Source: Maribacter sedimenticola (GTDB lineage: Bacteria > Bacteroidota > Bacteroidia > Flavobacteriales > Flavobacteriaceae). Taken from it: a stretch of 64,000 nucleotides of DNA. Both the position numbers and the translations under genes were made by a program. Where the stretch lies: positions 585,501 to 649,500 of the forward strand of contig NZ_FZNV01000001.1 in assembly GCF_900188415.1 (NCBI RefSeq), in the 5' to 3' direction. Under the pieces are notes generated by a model. That model made no database searches. It saw nothing but the letters and a program-made list of their open reading frames with translations, and had not been told where the DNA came from. Positions within the stretch are counted from its first letter, which is position 1, and each line of letters starts with the position of its first letter. Positions 1-8,208 of this stretch are shown in pieces.

Positions 1-93
1 ATTTCGTTGGACCGTGAAAATGCGGAATATATAGAAGGTAAGGTTGGGCCTACATTGACCGTTATCATTACCAAGTATGTAAAGAAAATTTAA
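1..93 (+). CDS. 3' end of an unidentified gene (partial)
   Basis: Only the last 30 codons and a TAA stop at 91-93 are inside the window. The readable tail ends in a basic stretch (YVKKI). The fragment is too short for me to assign a family. It converges on the M20 dipeptidase gene and shares the downstream hairpin with it. The frame is open back to base 1, and the hairpin that follows supports its being a real gene end. Confidence 0.55.
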   Translation: MSLDRENAEYIEGKVGPTLTVIITKYVKKI

Positions 94-161
94 TAGCTGG
101 TAAGTTAGGACTCCTATCTTATAATTAGTACAGATATTATATAACGCCTATGTGCGTAAAA

Positions 162-205
162 AAAGCAATCTGTAAATTAGATTCCCTAAGCTTACAGATT
201 GCTTT
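162..205. terminator. Bidirectional hairpin terminator
   Basis: Perfect 14-bp inverted repeat: AAAGCAATCTGTAA at 162-175 and its complement at 192-205, with a 16-nt loop. It lies between the convergent partial gene and the dipeptidase gene, with A-rich sequence before and T-rich sequence after, so it can serve both strands. Confidence 0.7.
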
Positions 206-238
206 GTTGTTAAAAACCGTATTGCAAAGATGTTTTTA

Positions 239-1627
239 TTACTTGCTCATCTCCGTAAAGTATTGATAGAAATATGGTATGGTCTCTATACCCTTAAAAT
301 AGTTCCATACCCCAAAATGTTCGTTAGGGGAATGGATGGCATCACTGTCTAGGCCAAAGCCCATAAGGATTGTTTTGCTGCCAAGTTCTTTCTCGAACAG
401 GGAAACTATAGGAATACTGCCGCCACTTCGTTGGGGTATAGGGGTTTTTCCAAATGTTGTTTCATACGCCTTTGATGCGGCTTGGTATGCAATGGTGTCT
501 ATTGGGGTTACATATCCTTGTCCGCCATGATGAGGTTTAACCTTTACGGTAACTCCCTTTGGTGCAATGGCCTCAAAATGTGTTTTGAACAACTCAGTGA
601 TTTCTTTCCAATCTTGATTGGGAACCAAGCGCATGGATATTTTGGCATAAGCCTTACTTGCAATTACAGTTTTAGCTCCTTCACCAATATAGCCTCCCCA
701 GATACCATTGACATCCAATGTGGGTCGTATAGCATTGCGTTCGTTTGTAGTATATCCTTTTTCGCCATAAACACTATCAATGTCCAGCGCATTTTTATAG
801 GAATCCAAATTAAAGGGAGCCTTGGCCATTGCGGCCCTTTCATCAGTGGATAGTTCTTCTACCTTATCATAAAAACCGGGTATGGTTATATGATTGTTAT
901 CATCATGCAAACTGGCTATCATTTTAGCAAGTATATTGATGGGGTTGGCCACCGCACCGCCATAAAGACCGGAATGTAAATCTCTGTTTGGACCGGTAAC
1001 TTCTACCTCAACATAGCTTAAGCCCCTTAGTCCGGTAGTTATGGAAGGAATGTCGTTAGCGATCATACCCGTATCAGAAATCAAGATGACATCGTTGGAC
1101 AATTTCTCTTTATTTTCAGCTACATAAATACCAAGGTTGTTACTGCCCACTTCTTCCTCGCCTTCGATCATAAATTTGACATTGCAGGGCAATTGACCGG
1201 TCTTTACCATTAGTTCCAATGCTTTTACGTGCATGTACATTTGCCCTTTATCATCACAGGCTCCCCTTGCATAAATGGCACCTTCTGGGTGGGTATCGGT
1301 TTTTTTGATTACAGGCTCAAACGGTGGGGAATGCCATAAATCTATAGGGTCTGCCGGTTGTACATCGTAATGCCCGTATACCAAGACTGTCGGTAAATCT
1401 GGGTTTATGATTTTTTCACCGTATACAATAGGGTAACCGGCGGTTTCATGTATTTCCACTACATCACAACCCGCTTCCTGTAAACTTAATTTTACGGATT
1501 CTGCAGTATCGATGACATCTTGGGAAAAGGCGGGATCCGCACTAACCGACGGTATTTTAAGTAGTTCTATAAGCTCATTTAAAAATCGGTCCTTGTTTTC
1601 CGATAGATAATTCTTTACGTTTTGCAT
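239..1627 (-). CDS. M20 family dipeptidase (metallopeptidase)
   Basis: A 462-aa zinc dipeptidase of the M20/ArgE/CNDP family, probably cytoplasmic because no signal peptide is seen. The metal-site motifs are in order: GHYDVQP (His86, Asp88), GACDDKGQ around 122-129 with the bridging Asp, and EGEEEVGS around 155-162 with the catalytic Glu pair. A SGGSIP motif lies near the C-terminus. The length is typical of cytosolic non-specific dipeptidases. The family hydrolyses dipeptides with a free N-terminus. The gene is single, starts with ATG at 1627 and ends 33 bp from the shared hairpin. Exact substrate preference cannot be read from sequence. Confidence 0.93.
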   Translation of the reverse strand: MQNVKNYLSENKDRFLNELIELLKIPSVSADPAFSQDVIDTAESVKLSLQEAGCDVVEIHETAGYPIVYGEKIINPDLPTVLVYGHYDVQPADPIDLWHSPPFEPVIKKTDTHPEGAIYARGACDDKGQMYMHVKALELMVKTGQLPCNVKFMIEGEEEVGSNNLGIYVAENKEKLSNDVILISDTGMIANDIPSITTGLRGLSYVEVEVTGPNRDLHSGLYGGAVANPINILAKMIASLHDDNNHITIPGFYDKVEELSTDERAAMAKAPFNLDSYKNALDIDSVYGEKGYTTNERNAIRPTLDVNGIWGGYIGEGAKTVIASKAYAKISMRLVPNQDWKEITELFKTHFEAIAPKGVTVKVKPHHGGQGYVTPIDTIAYQAASKAYETTFGKTPIPQRSGGSIPIVSLFEKELGSKTILMGFGLDSDAIHSPNEHFGVWNYFKGIETIPYFYQYFTEMSK

Positions 1628-1687
1628 GTTCTGTTTTATATGACTTTTTATAAATGTACAAAAAGCGCAATTTTTAAATGGTAAAAT

Positions 1688-1717
1688 TTAGAGAATTGAA
1701 TTTTTGGCTTATATTTG
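1688..1717 (+). promoter_or_regulatory. Bacteroidota-type promoter for tRNA-Leu
   Basis: The -7 element TATATTTG (1710-1717) matches TAnnTTTG exactly. The -33 region is only TTA (1688-1690), 19 nt upstream. The predicted start lies about 20 nt before the mature tRNA. The -7 match is seen directly; its use as a promoter is inferred. Confidence 0.5.
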
Positions 1718-1743
1718 CAGCCCGATAATAATCGGATAATGAT

Positions 1744-1825
1744 GCAGGCGTGGTGGAATTGGTAGACACGCTAGACTTAGGATCTAGTGCCGCAAGGTGT
1801 GAGAGTTCGAGTCTCTCCGCCTGTA
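1744..1825 (+). tRNA. tRNA-Leu (anticodon UAG)
   Basis: An 82-nt cloverleaf. The acceptor GCAGGCG pairs with CGCCTGT, including a G1-U72 wobble. The anticodon stem CTAGA/TCTAG holds the loop CTTAGGA, giving anticodon UAG, which reads CUA/CUG leucine codons. A short variable arm and a TTCGAGT T-loop follow. The 3' CCA is not encoded. A U-tailed hairpin follows directly, so it is a single-gene transcription unit. Confidence 0.95.
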
Positions 1826-1832
1826 CAACGAG

Positions 1833-1863
1833 AAAGCCTTTCAGAAATGAAAGGCTTTTTTTT
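1833..1863 (+). terminator. Rho-independent terminator after tRNA-Leu
   Basis: Stem AAAGCCTTTC (1833-1842) pairs with GAAAGGCTTT (1849-1858) around a 6-nt loop, followed by a run of T. It begins 7 nt after the tRNA. Confidence 0.85.
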
Positions 1864-2025
1864 ATGGAATATCCTTAGGCTTTATGGAAACAGCTATGTG
1901 TTAACGGCATGATGTAATGGTAAATTTTGATGGAAGTAACGAGGTGAAAAGCGAATTAAAGAAGTTATAGTTACATGCAAGTACAGATTAATTTCCAAAC
2001 TTTTATTGTGTAAATGCCATAAAAT

Positions 2026-3138
2026 CTATTGCACACGTTCATATTCTAATTGCTTGATCGTAAATAGTGGTTTACTTTCTTCCTTGCCCTTTAATACGAC
2101 CGTACCCATAGGTTCAATTACATACTTATTTTTTGATAATGTTGGGGTTACAATTTCCTGGGATACCAATAGGTCCACGTTCAGTTCGTTACAGAGGCCT
2201 TGTATTCGTGAAGTGGTATTGAGCACATCTCCCGTAAAAATGATTTCTTTCCTTAAGGCGCCTATTTCTCCGGTGGTTACCGTTCCTGCATGTAGCCCAG
2301 CTTTGAATGTAGGTACAATGCCAAAATTAGATTGGTACCACTTTGTTTTTTTCAGCAAGTCTTTTTTCATGGCAAAAAAACAAGCTATGGCATTGGTGAG
2401 CTGTTCCTCGTTGTCATATTTCCAGGAAATTACAATTTCGTCTCCTATGTATTGATAGATTTCTCCCGAAAAACGTACGATAGCATCTGAGAAGTCATTG
2501 TAATATGCCTTTAGAAGTTCAAAATATTTGATGTGTCCCATCTGCTCCGCAATGGTCGTGGAGGATTTCATATCAGTAAACATAAAGATGCGTTTTTCCT
2601 CAATTGGGCGGTGATATTTTCCCGTAAAGAAATTCATTAAGACGCCATGGCCAATATTTTCACTAATCTCAAAATAAAGCAGGCTGACAAATAAACTAAA
2701 GGAAATGGACACCATGGTGCTGGCAAATTCAATGCTTGAAATAAAGTTGACAAATTTGGTCCAAATTACTGCGCTAAAAAGAGAGGTTTCAGATTCTATT
2801 GCCGCAGCAATAGGAAAAGTGATTAAAATGACCAACAGTAAGAACAAAGTGTAGAACACTAGTTTATAAATGATTTTTTTTGAGAAGTTCTTTTTATTGA
2901 ACAACTTGTCCAACCACAGCACTTCTATTGCCCCCACCAGAAGACTAACAACAATAAGTGCAAAATTTGCAAATAGGAATACTTCTGTGGTAATGCTTAT
3001 GGCACTGGAAGGATTTAAATTTGTATTTAGGGTAACCGCTTCTTGAGTAAAAAGATTTATCCATCCTAAGATCAACCATATAATTGCAAATGGTATAATT
3101 CTGTGAATATTCCTTTTGGTTTTTGGGGCTATTGGCAT
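2026..3138 (-). CDS. Membrane-bound class III adenylate/guanylate cyclase
   Basis: 370 aa. The N-terminal half has about four membrane segments (roughly 12-31, 52-75, 92-113, 136-156); the C-terminal half is a class III nucleotide cyclase domain (about 182-350) predicted in the cytoplasm. Both metal aspartates are visible: Asp189 in FTDMKSST and Asp233 in YIGDEIV. The transition-state pair is present as Asn307 and Arg311 in GDVLNTTSRI, so the domain looks catalytically intact. It should make a cyclic nucleotide; cAMP versus cGMP cannot be decided here. No recognised ligand-binding domain precedes the catalytic part. It stands alone between tRNA-Leu and a DUF6090 gene. Confidence 0.85.
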   Translation of the reverse strand: MPIAPKTKRNIHRIIPFAIIWLILGWINLFTQEAVTLNTNLNPSSAISITTEVFLFANFALIVVSLLVGAIEVLWLDKLFNKKNFSKKIIYKLVFYTLFLLLVILITFPIAAAIESETSLFSAVIWTKFVNFISSIEFASTMVSISFSLFVSLLYFEISENIGHGVLMNFFTGKYHRPIEEKRIFMFTDMKSSTTIAEQMGHIKYFELLKAYYNDFSDAIVRFSGEIYQYIGDEIVISWKYDNEEQLTNAIACFFAMKKDLLKKTKWYQSNFGIVPTFKAGLHAGTVTTGEIGALRKEIIFTGDVLNTTSRIQGLCNELNVDLLVSQEIVTPTLSKNKYVIEPMGTVVLKGKEESKPLFTIKQLEYERVQ

Positions 3139-3238
3139 GGATGCATTTTTAAATAAGGATTATAATGTTTTAATCAAGAACAAAATTTTGTTTTAATCGC
3201 GATTATAGGCAAGCTCTACCAACCATAAGGCAAGGGCC

Positions 3239-4006
3239 CTATTGCAGTTCTTGGTCCAAAATTTTTAAAATTTCATCAATCTCGTTTACCAGGGGAACAT
3301 AATGGGATGTTTCAGTACTTATACCGGTCAAAATAAATGAAAGTGCATTATTTTCAAATTCTTTTGATTTTAGGAGCTCAAGATTACTATATGTTTTGTT
3401 GGACAGCGGTAAGCCAATTGTTTCAACAGTAATATTGGTATGGTCAAGAATGGTACGCAAACTGGCCTGGTCGCTTCTTAGCATATCACGAACGTTTTCC
3501 CTTTGCTTGCGCAGGTCAGCCTCCTGTATCTTTATATTATCTATCATTGAATTCCAAGAGGTGAGGTATAACCTGAGTGCAGTACTGGAAATATCCTTTA
3601 AACTACCGGAATTCATCATTTCGTTCAACAATGAATTATTGGGATTGTAAGCTATTTCAAAAGCAAAGGCTTCAAACAAAAGTTGTGAAAGTTCCTGTTC
3701 ATTTGGTTGGTCATTTTCATTGTCCAACATATTTAAAATAGCCTTGGCACTTTCATAATTACGTTTATTAACCTCAATAAGGGTCTGTAATTTATTTTTG
3801 TTGGCCATGAACTCATTTTTTAGGCCCACAAGGTATACATGTTCTTTTTCCCTTAAAATATGCTCTTGGTTTGCATTATCAATACTTAAGGCTATTAAAA
3901 TTCCAATAACCACTAATATTATTTCACCTAGGGCATATAAGAGGTAATTACCCAATTTTTTTTCGACAATAAGGGAATGTCTAATTTTTCGAAAGAATTT
4001 AAGCAT
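3239..4006 (-). CDS. DUF6090 family membrane-anchored protein
   Basis: 255 aa, function unknown. It begins with a basic segment (MLKFFRKIRH), then one strongly hydrophobic helix at about 20-44 containing the GEIILVVIGILIALSIDN signature, which I recognise as the hallmark of flavobacterial DUF6090 proteins. The rest (about 50-255) is charged, probably helical, and predicted to sit outside the inner membrane. These proteins are often multicopy in Flavobacteriia. A perfect 24-bp palindrome lies immediately upstream of the ATG at 4006, which may control the gene. Confidence 0.8.
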   Translation of the reverse strand: MLKFFRKIRHSLIVEKKLGNYLLYALGEIILVVIGILIALSIDNANQEHILREKEHVYLVGLKNEFMANKNKLQTLIEVNKRNYESAKAILNMLDNENDQPNEQELSQLLFEAFAFEIAYNPNNSLLNEMMNSGSLKDISSTALRLYLTSWNSMIDNIKIQEADLRKQRENVRDMLRSDQASLRTILDHTNITVETIGLPLSNKTYSNLELLKSKEFENNALSFILTGISTETSHYVPLVNEIDEILKILDQELQ

Positions 4007-4011
4007 TATGA

Positions 4012-4035
4012 AAATTTATAGGTCCCTATAAATTT
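4012..4035. repeat. Perfect palindrome abutting the DUF6090 start codon
   Basis: AAATTTATAGG at 4012-4022 is repeated inverted at 4025-4035 with a 2-bp centre. It lies 6-29 bp upstream of the ATG (4006, minus strand). It could be an operator for a dimeric regulator or a 5'UTR hairpin; no T-run supports a terminator role. Confidence 0.55.
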
Positions 4036-4208
4036 ATCAGCTTTTTTTAATTCGTACTATTTTTTAGTGCATAGATGTATGTTTTTCAGTTAATTGAGGT
4101 TGCACAAATAACCGTTAATTGCTAAAGATGTACTAGGAGGAATAAAATAATCTTTATAATAGATAAGAAAGCCCTATTCATAGTGATAAGAATAATGCAG
4201 AATCGCAC

Positions 4209-5069
4209 TTATTTTTTAAGTACACCCCCGTGCAATGCCAATACCGGCACATCATTAAAATACCCTAATTTGGTTAATGTTCGCTTACCAAACCCTAAAC
4301 GTTCCCAAAAGGAAGGTTTTTTGTCTATATAACTGATCATGTTGGTGTGCTTGATCTCTACAAAACAACTTAATGCCGTGGCCATGGCTACATTGTGAAC
4401 GACATTGGCGCAGTAATTGACCCCTTTTAAATGTTTATAAAGTCGTTTCTGGTTTCTTCTTTGCCACAATGTCATATCACTTTGATCAGTAAGGCTAAGA
4501 ATTTGGATATGGGCATTGTGCAATTGAGCCATTTCCACCAAATATTTTATTTCCTTGGACTTAAAATTTGTTTTAAAATTTGTGGTCAGGACAATTTCCT
4601 TGGGCATTTTGAAACGTACATTTTCGGGAACTACCAAAACCGGACATTGGCGAATATGTTCAATGACAGATAATGTATTTTTACCATAGGACCGTGTATT
4701 TTCATTGTTACACCCTTTTGCACCCATGACTACCATATGTATTTTCATTTGTGCTACGATATCCTTTATGGCATTTAGAAATAACGCCGAACGCGATAGC
4801 ATATGAAACCTATGCTTTCTATTATTGTTCTCAAAGGTCAATTTTGCCATAATATCGCCCAACCCTTGGTTGGAACGTAATTCTGAATATTTATTAAAAG
4901 CTTCATCCGGATCCAGTAAAGTGATATTATCAAGTCCATGGGCCTCCTTTGCGTACGTGTTCAGAATATAAAAATCACATTCTTGATTTTTATACAATTG
5001 AATAGCATATTGTATGGCATTCCATGAATTTTTAGAAAAATCTGTAGGCAATAATAGCTTCTTTACCAT
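4209..5069 (-). CDS. Universal stress protein, two UspA domains
   Basis: 286 aa; two UspA-type domains in tandem (about 1-150 and 155-286). The N-terminus MVKKLLLPTDFSKNSWNAI is the usual UspA beta1-alpha1. The first domain ends with the VVMGAKG...SVIEHIRQCPVLVVPE pattern typical of the nucleotide-binding loop and last strand. The second domain is more degenerate. Such tandem Usp proteins are cytoplasmic stress and starvation factors in Bacteroidota. It lies beside a GreA/B-like factor and glutamate dehydrogenase on the same strand, a context suggesting stress or energy-limitation response. Confidence 0.88.
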   Translation of the reverse strand: MVKKLLLPTDFSKNSWNAIQYAIQLYKNQECDFYILNTYAKEAHGLDNITLLDPDEAFNKYSELRSNQGLGDIMAKLTFENNNRKHRFHMLSRSALFLNAIKDIVAQMKIHMVVMGAKGCNNENTRSYGKNTLSVIEHIRQCPVLVVPENVRFKMPKEIVLTTNFKTNFKSKEIKYLVEMAQLHNAHIQILSLTDQSDMTLWQRRNQKRLYKHLKGVNYCANVVHNVAMATALSCFVEIKHTNMISYIDKKPSFWERLGFGKRTLTKLGYFNDVPVLALHGGVLKK

Positions 5070-5163
5070 GGTGCTGAATTAAGGTGTTAATTGTACAATG
5101 CCAATTGGTTTACTGTTATCCATTGGTTTCAAAATTTACGGTTATTACCCTTTTCATTAAATG

Positions 5164-5583
5164 TTATAAAACACTATCAATGTTGACATGTCTTTGTTTT
5201 TGCTCTACCTTTTGTATGGTCAATTTTTGCTCTCCAGAAGGAAATTCCCATGTAATGGTATCACCTTCTGCGTAGCCGATGACAGCGGAACCCATAGGCG
5301 TTAAAAAGGATATTTTATTGTTCTTAACATCACTTTCATTTGGGGTCACCAATGTAAATGTGGTTTGCCAGCCATTTTCGGAGTCTATGGTAATCTTGGT
5401 GTTGAACCTAATTACGTCCGTAGGCATTTTAAAATCATCTACAATTTGCGCATGTTCCAACTCACCCATTAATTTTTTCATGGAATAGGCAAGGGTCCTG
5501 TCCTTGTAAAACTCAGATAGGTTCATGAACCGTTTTAAGAGCATGTATTCTTTCTTTTCAATGATGAGGTTATTGTATTTCAT
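5164..5583 (-). CDS. GreA/GreB C-terminal-domain protein (Rnk-like), paralogue 1
   Basis: 139 aa. The C-terminal half (about 60-135) has the GreA/GreB C-terminal fold, with PNESDV, ISFLTPMGSAVIGYAEGD and a closing LTIQKVEQ strand. The N-terminal half is short and helical and lacks the long coiled-coil tip of true Gre factors, so it resembles Rnk-type proteins that bind RNA polymerase rather than a transcript-cleavage factor. The start MKYNNLIIEKKEY aligns with its paralogue at 7698-8180. It lies between glutamate dehydrogenase and the universal stress protein on the same strand. Binding to RNA polymerase is known of the family and inferred here. Confidence 0.8.
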   Translation of the reverse strand: MKYNNLIIEKKEYMLLKRFMNLSEFYKDRTLAYSMKKLMGELEHAQIVDDFKMPTDVIRFNTKITIDSENGWQTTFTLVTPNESDVKNNKISFLTPMGSAVIGYAEGDTITWEFPSGEQKLTIQKVEQKQRHVNIDSVL

Positions 5584-5629
5584 TGCTTAACATTTTTAAT
5601 CAGTACTATTTGCATGGCCGGTATGAACT

Positions 5630-5670
5630 AAAAAGGGGCGGTACAACCCAAATGTTTGAATGACCACCCC
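5630..5670 (-). terminator. Terminator of the glutamate dehydrogenase gene
   Basis: On the minus strand GGGGTGGT (5670-5663) pairs with ACCGCCCC (5642-5635), one G-U pair, followed by TTTTT (5634-5630). A second small hairpin (CCTTCC/GGAAGG, 5679-5695) lies between it and the gdh stop codon. Confidence 0.65.
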
Positions 5671-5745
5671 CGTTCAGCCCTTCCTCAGAGGAAGGTATAA
5701 CCACCAAAGTTATATCTTAGTTTCTTCATCTGGTGTAGCACTCCT

Positions 5746-7038
5746 TTATGGAAAAATGCCCCTTTGTGTATACGCTTCTTCAAGACGTTCTATGGCAATT
5801 ATGAAAGCGGCCGTACGCATGTCCACATCTCTTTCTATAGATGTCAGCATTACTTTTGTGAACGATTCCTTTAATTTTTTTTCAAGTTTTTGCATTACTT
5901 CATCTAACTGCCATATTTCTCCGTTCCTATTTTGTAACCACTCAAAATAACTACCTATGACTCCGCCAGAATTGCAAAGAATGTCCGGTATGATTTCAAT
6001 ACCCTTTTTCAATAGTATTTTTTCGGCTTCTACATCCGTAGGACCGTTTGCACCTTCCGCAATGAGGCTAGCCTTAATATAAGGTGCATTTTTGGCCGTG
6101 ATTTGGTTACCTAGTGCCGCGGGAATAATAATATCACAATCTAGTCCAAAGAATTCCGTATTATCTATCTTTTCGCCACCGTTATAGCCTAAAATGCTGC
6201 CTTTGTTGGCCTTGGAATAAGCTAAGAGCGATTCTACTGAAATTCCGTTTTCGTTGATAATACTACCATAAGCATCCTGAACCGCAATCATTTTTGCTCC
6301 TTCCTCTTCCAAGAAATGAGCTGTCCAATAGCCTACATTTCCAAAACCTTGAACAATGTATTTTTTATTTTTTAAGTCAATATTTTTACTTTCCGCCCAG
6401 AATTTAATGGTCAGGAACACGCCAAATCCTGTTGCACGGTCCCTACCTTCGGAACCTCCGGCACCAACCGGTTTGCCTGTTACCACATGCATGTTCTTTG
6501 AACGCTCATTAGGTGATTTGGTAGACATGTACGTATCCAAGATCCAGGCCATGGTCTGTGAACTTGTATTGACATCTGGTGCGGGTATGTCCAATTCGGG
6601 CCCAATATTGTCACCAAGTGCATATGTAAACCTTCTTGTAATGCGTTCCAATTCTGCTATGGAATATTTGTTGGGATCTAACTGTATGCCTCCTTTGGCA
6701 CCACCATATGGCAAGCCTGCCAAGGATGTTTTCCAGGTCATCCACATGGCCAACGCCCTTGCGGCATCAATATCTACCGTAGGGTGGTAACGTAGTCCAC
6801 CTTTATAGGGTCCCAATGAATTGTTATGCTGTACCCTATATCCTGTAAACACCTCTACCTCCCCATTATCCATTCTAACCGGAAAATGCACAACTAGTTC
6901 ATTATTGGTTACTTCCAATATTTTTCTAATATTGGGATTTAGACCTATAATGTCCGCAGCATTATCAAACTGGCGCATGACATTATCAAGCATGCCCTGT
7001 TTCAATACCTTTTTATTTTTATGTGTTTTTGTAATCAT
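5746..7038 (-). CDS. Glu/Leu/Phe/Val dehydrogenase family, probable glutamate dehydrogenase
   Basis: 430 aa, the normal length for a hexameric glutamate dehydrogenase. The N-terminal substrate domain has GPYKGGLRYHP (Lys79), TWKTSLAGLP (Lys103) and YGGAKGG with the catalytic lysine (Lys115). The Rossmann domain follows with the fingerprint GFGNVG. It should interconvert glutamate with 2-oxoglutarate and ammonia in the cytoplasm; NAD versus NADP use is not decided by eye. A Cys-rich small ORF lies 34 bp upstream on the same strand and may be co-transcribed. A strong hairpin follows the gene. Confidence 0.92.
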   Translation of the reverse strand: MITKTHKNKKVLKQGMLDNVMRQFDNAADIIGLNPNIRKILEVTNNELVVHFPVRMDNGEVEVFTGYRVQHNNSLGPYKGGLRYHPTVDIDAARALAMWMTWKTSLAGLPYGGAKGGIQLDPNKYSIAELERITRRFTYALGDNIGPELDIPAPDVNTSSQTMAWILDTYMSTKSPNERSKNMHVVTGKPVGAGGSEGRDRATGFGVFLTIKFWAESKNIDLKNKKYIVQGFGNVGYWTAHFLEEEGAKMIAVQDAYGSIINENGISVESLLAYSKANKGSILGYNGGEKIDNTEFFGLDCDIIIPAALGNQITAKNAPYIKASLIAEGANGPTDVEAEKILLKKGIEIIPDILCNSGGVIGSYFEWLQNRNGEIWQLDEVMQKLEKKLKESFTKVMLTSIERDVDMRTAAFIIAIERLEEAYTQRGIFP

Positions 7039-7072
7039 GTATCTCTATTAACTCTTGTTCACTTGTTAAACT

Positions 7073-7237
7073 TTACATGGTGTATTTATCACCATCCATA
7101 TTTTTATCGCTCAACAATTTGTCAAAACGATGTAGGTAATCGCAACAACAGTGAATGTTGTTTTTATTTTTGGTTAAACAGCAGAACGTTACATGACTGC
7201 ATGTAAGGCAAATGCTTCTCTTTAATATTTCTTTCAT
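7073..7237 (-). CDS. Small Cys-rich protein upstream of glutamate dehydrogenase
   Basis: 54-aa ORF, ATG at 7237, TAA at 7075-7073, ending 34 bp before the gdh start. It has seven cysteines (10, 13, 19, 20, 30, 31, 32) in the pattern CLTC...CCLTKNK...CCC, with a charged tail. CxxC spacing suggests a small zinc or metal knuckle. It resembles, from memory, short flavobacterial proteins with CxxC...C...C motifs, but I cannot name the family. Without conservation data it could be a chance ORF. The preceding terminator ends about 19 bp upstream, so its promoter is unclear. Confidence 0.5.
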   Translation of the reverse strand: MKEILKRSICLTCSHVTFCCLTKNKNNIHCCCDYLHRFDKLLSDKNMDGDKYTM

Positions 7238-7255
7238 GACCTGATTTACATATTG

Positions 7256-7318
7256 GAAATAAAAATCTGCCCGACTTACATTTTTTGAACAAAACTAATT
7301 TTTGCAAGCCAGGCAGAT
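7256..7318 (-). terminator. Terminator of the GreA/B-like 2 operon
   Basis: On the minus strand a 16-bp stem (7318-7303 with 7280-7265) with three G-U wobbles and a 22-nt loop, followed by TTTTTATTT. It lies 21 bp after the stop of the small exported protein gene. The loop contains TAGTTTTG (7297-7290), which matches a -7 promoter element and might drive the Cys-rich ORF and gdh. Confidence 0.75.
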
Positions 7319-7338
7319 AGGTCAACTAGCTAAATGTA

Positions 7339-7701
7339 TTATTTGGATACAAGCTCTCCAGAGGCCAATGCTTCTGAATAATTTGCCGTAACCGTTGGGT
7401 GGGTACGGAAAAAACGTGTACCGTCTGTACGCTTCATCTTTATTTGGGTATTACCATCTTTGGTCTCTTTGACTTCTGTTACCACTACTGTATTTCCTTC
7501 CACAGTTTTGTAATTGGCAATACCGCCTTTTTTAATAATAAAATTTGCCCTTGGAAAATCTATATGTTGATATTTATGGGCTTTGGGCGTGCCAATTTCG
7601 TAGACATCACCAACCTTTACTGAATTTTGAACATTATCATTGTTCGTCTGTGCCGTTAACATACTTGCTGAAAACAGCGCTGTTATTACATATTTAATCA
7701 T
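7339..7701 (-). CDS. Small exported protein of unknown function
   Basis: 120 aa. The first 18 residues (MIKYVITALFSASMLTAQ) look like a signal peptide with an A-x-A-type or TAQ cleavage site, giving a soluble periplasmic protein of about 100 aa. The mature part is beta-rich and basic (GDVYEIGTP..., FIIKKGGIANYK, KMKRTDGTRFF); there is no cysteine. Its ATG overlaps the end of the upstream GreA/B-like gene by 4 bp (ATGA-type), so the two are translationally coupled. I do not recognise a characterised function. Being under the same candidate sigma-54 promoter suggests a stress or starvation role. Confidence 0.75.
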   Translation of the reverse strand: MIKYVITALFSASMLTAQTNNDNVQNSVKVGDVYEIGTPKAHKYQHIDFPRANFIIKKGGIANYKTVEGNTVVVTEVKETKDGNTQIKMKRTDGTRFFRTHPTVTANYSEALASGELVSK

Positions 7702-8180
7702 AGCTCTGAATTTTGGGTTAATAAATTGATTTTATGTTTTGCTAATGCTTCGTTGATTGTTCTCTCCGTTATATTTACCTTAAAATGCTGGTTACTTTGT
7801 GTTATCTTCTTAATTGTCAAAGTTTTTACATTACTTGGAAGTCCGTATGTTATAATATCCCCTTCCGATAAACCAATGATAGAAGCCCCTAAAGTGCTTT
7901 GTACGGAAATCTTGTCATTTTCCAAATTATTTTCATGAGGTGGAACCAATTGAAATGTTTGGTTCCAGCCAGATTCATAACTCAAATTGACATAGGAATA
8001 CATTCTTATGATATCTTCCGGCATATCCTCTAAATCATATATCAATGCCGTTGCCATACGTTCCTTTAAATTGTCCAATGCATCTTTATGGGCGTAATCT
8101 TCTACATATGGGGTCAGTTGCTGATACCGTTGTATCATCACGAAATCTTTTTTTTCCAATACTAAACTTCCGTATTTCAT
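7698..8180 (-). CDS. GreA/GreB C-terminal-domain protein (Rnk-like), paralogue 2
   Basis: 160 aa from the ATG at 8180. A longer reading frame from a TTG at 8213 is possible, but the ATG aligns with the start of the paralogue at 5583 (MKYGSLVLEKKDF versus MKYNNLIIEKKEY) and lies about 18 nt after a predicted sigma-54 transcription start. The C-terminal half carries the Gre C-domain pattern (PPHENNLENDKISV, LGASIIGLSEGD, LTIKKI). No cleavage coiled coil is present, so it is more like an RNA-polymerase-binding Rnk factor. It overlaps the next gene by 4 bp. It lies directly before the NtrC-type regulator gene. Confidence 0.78.
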   Translation of the reverse strand: MKYGSLVLEKKDFVMIQRYQQLTPYVEDYAHKDALDNLKERMATALIYDLEDMPEDIIRMYSYVNLSYESGWNQTFQLVPPHENNLENDKISVQSTLGASIIGLSEGDIITYGLPSNVKTLTIKKITQSNQHFKVNITERTINEALAKHKINLLTQNSEL

Positions 8181-8208
8181 AACCCCTTTTATTGATTTAC
8201 CTAAAAGA

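Noticed and set aside
2006-2455. 149-codon open frame opposite the cyclase domain
   Set aside because: Complement of a conserved catalytic domain; no independent support.
5100-5125. TTGGCAT before the universal stress protein gene as a sigma-54 -24 element
   Set aside because: No GC at the -12 position with the required spacing.
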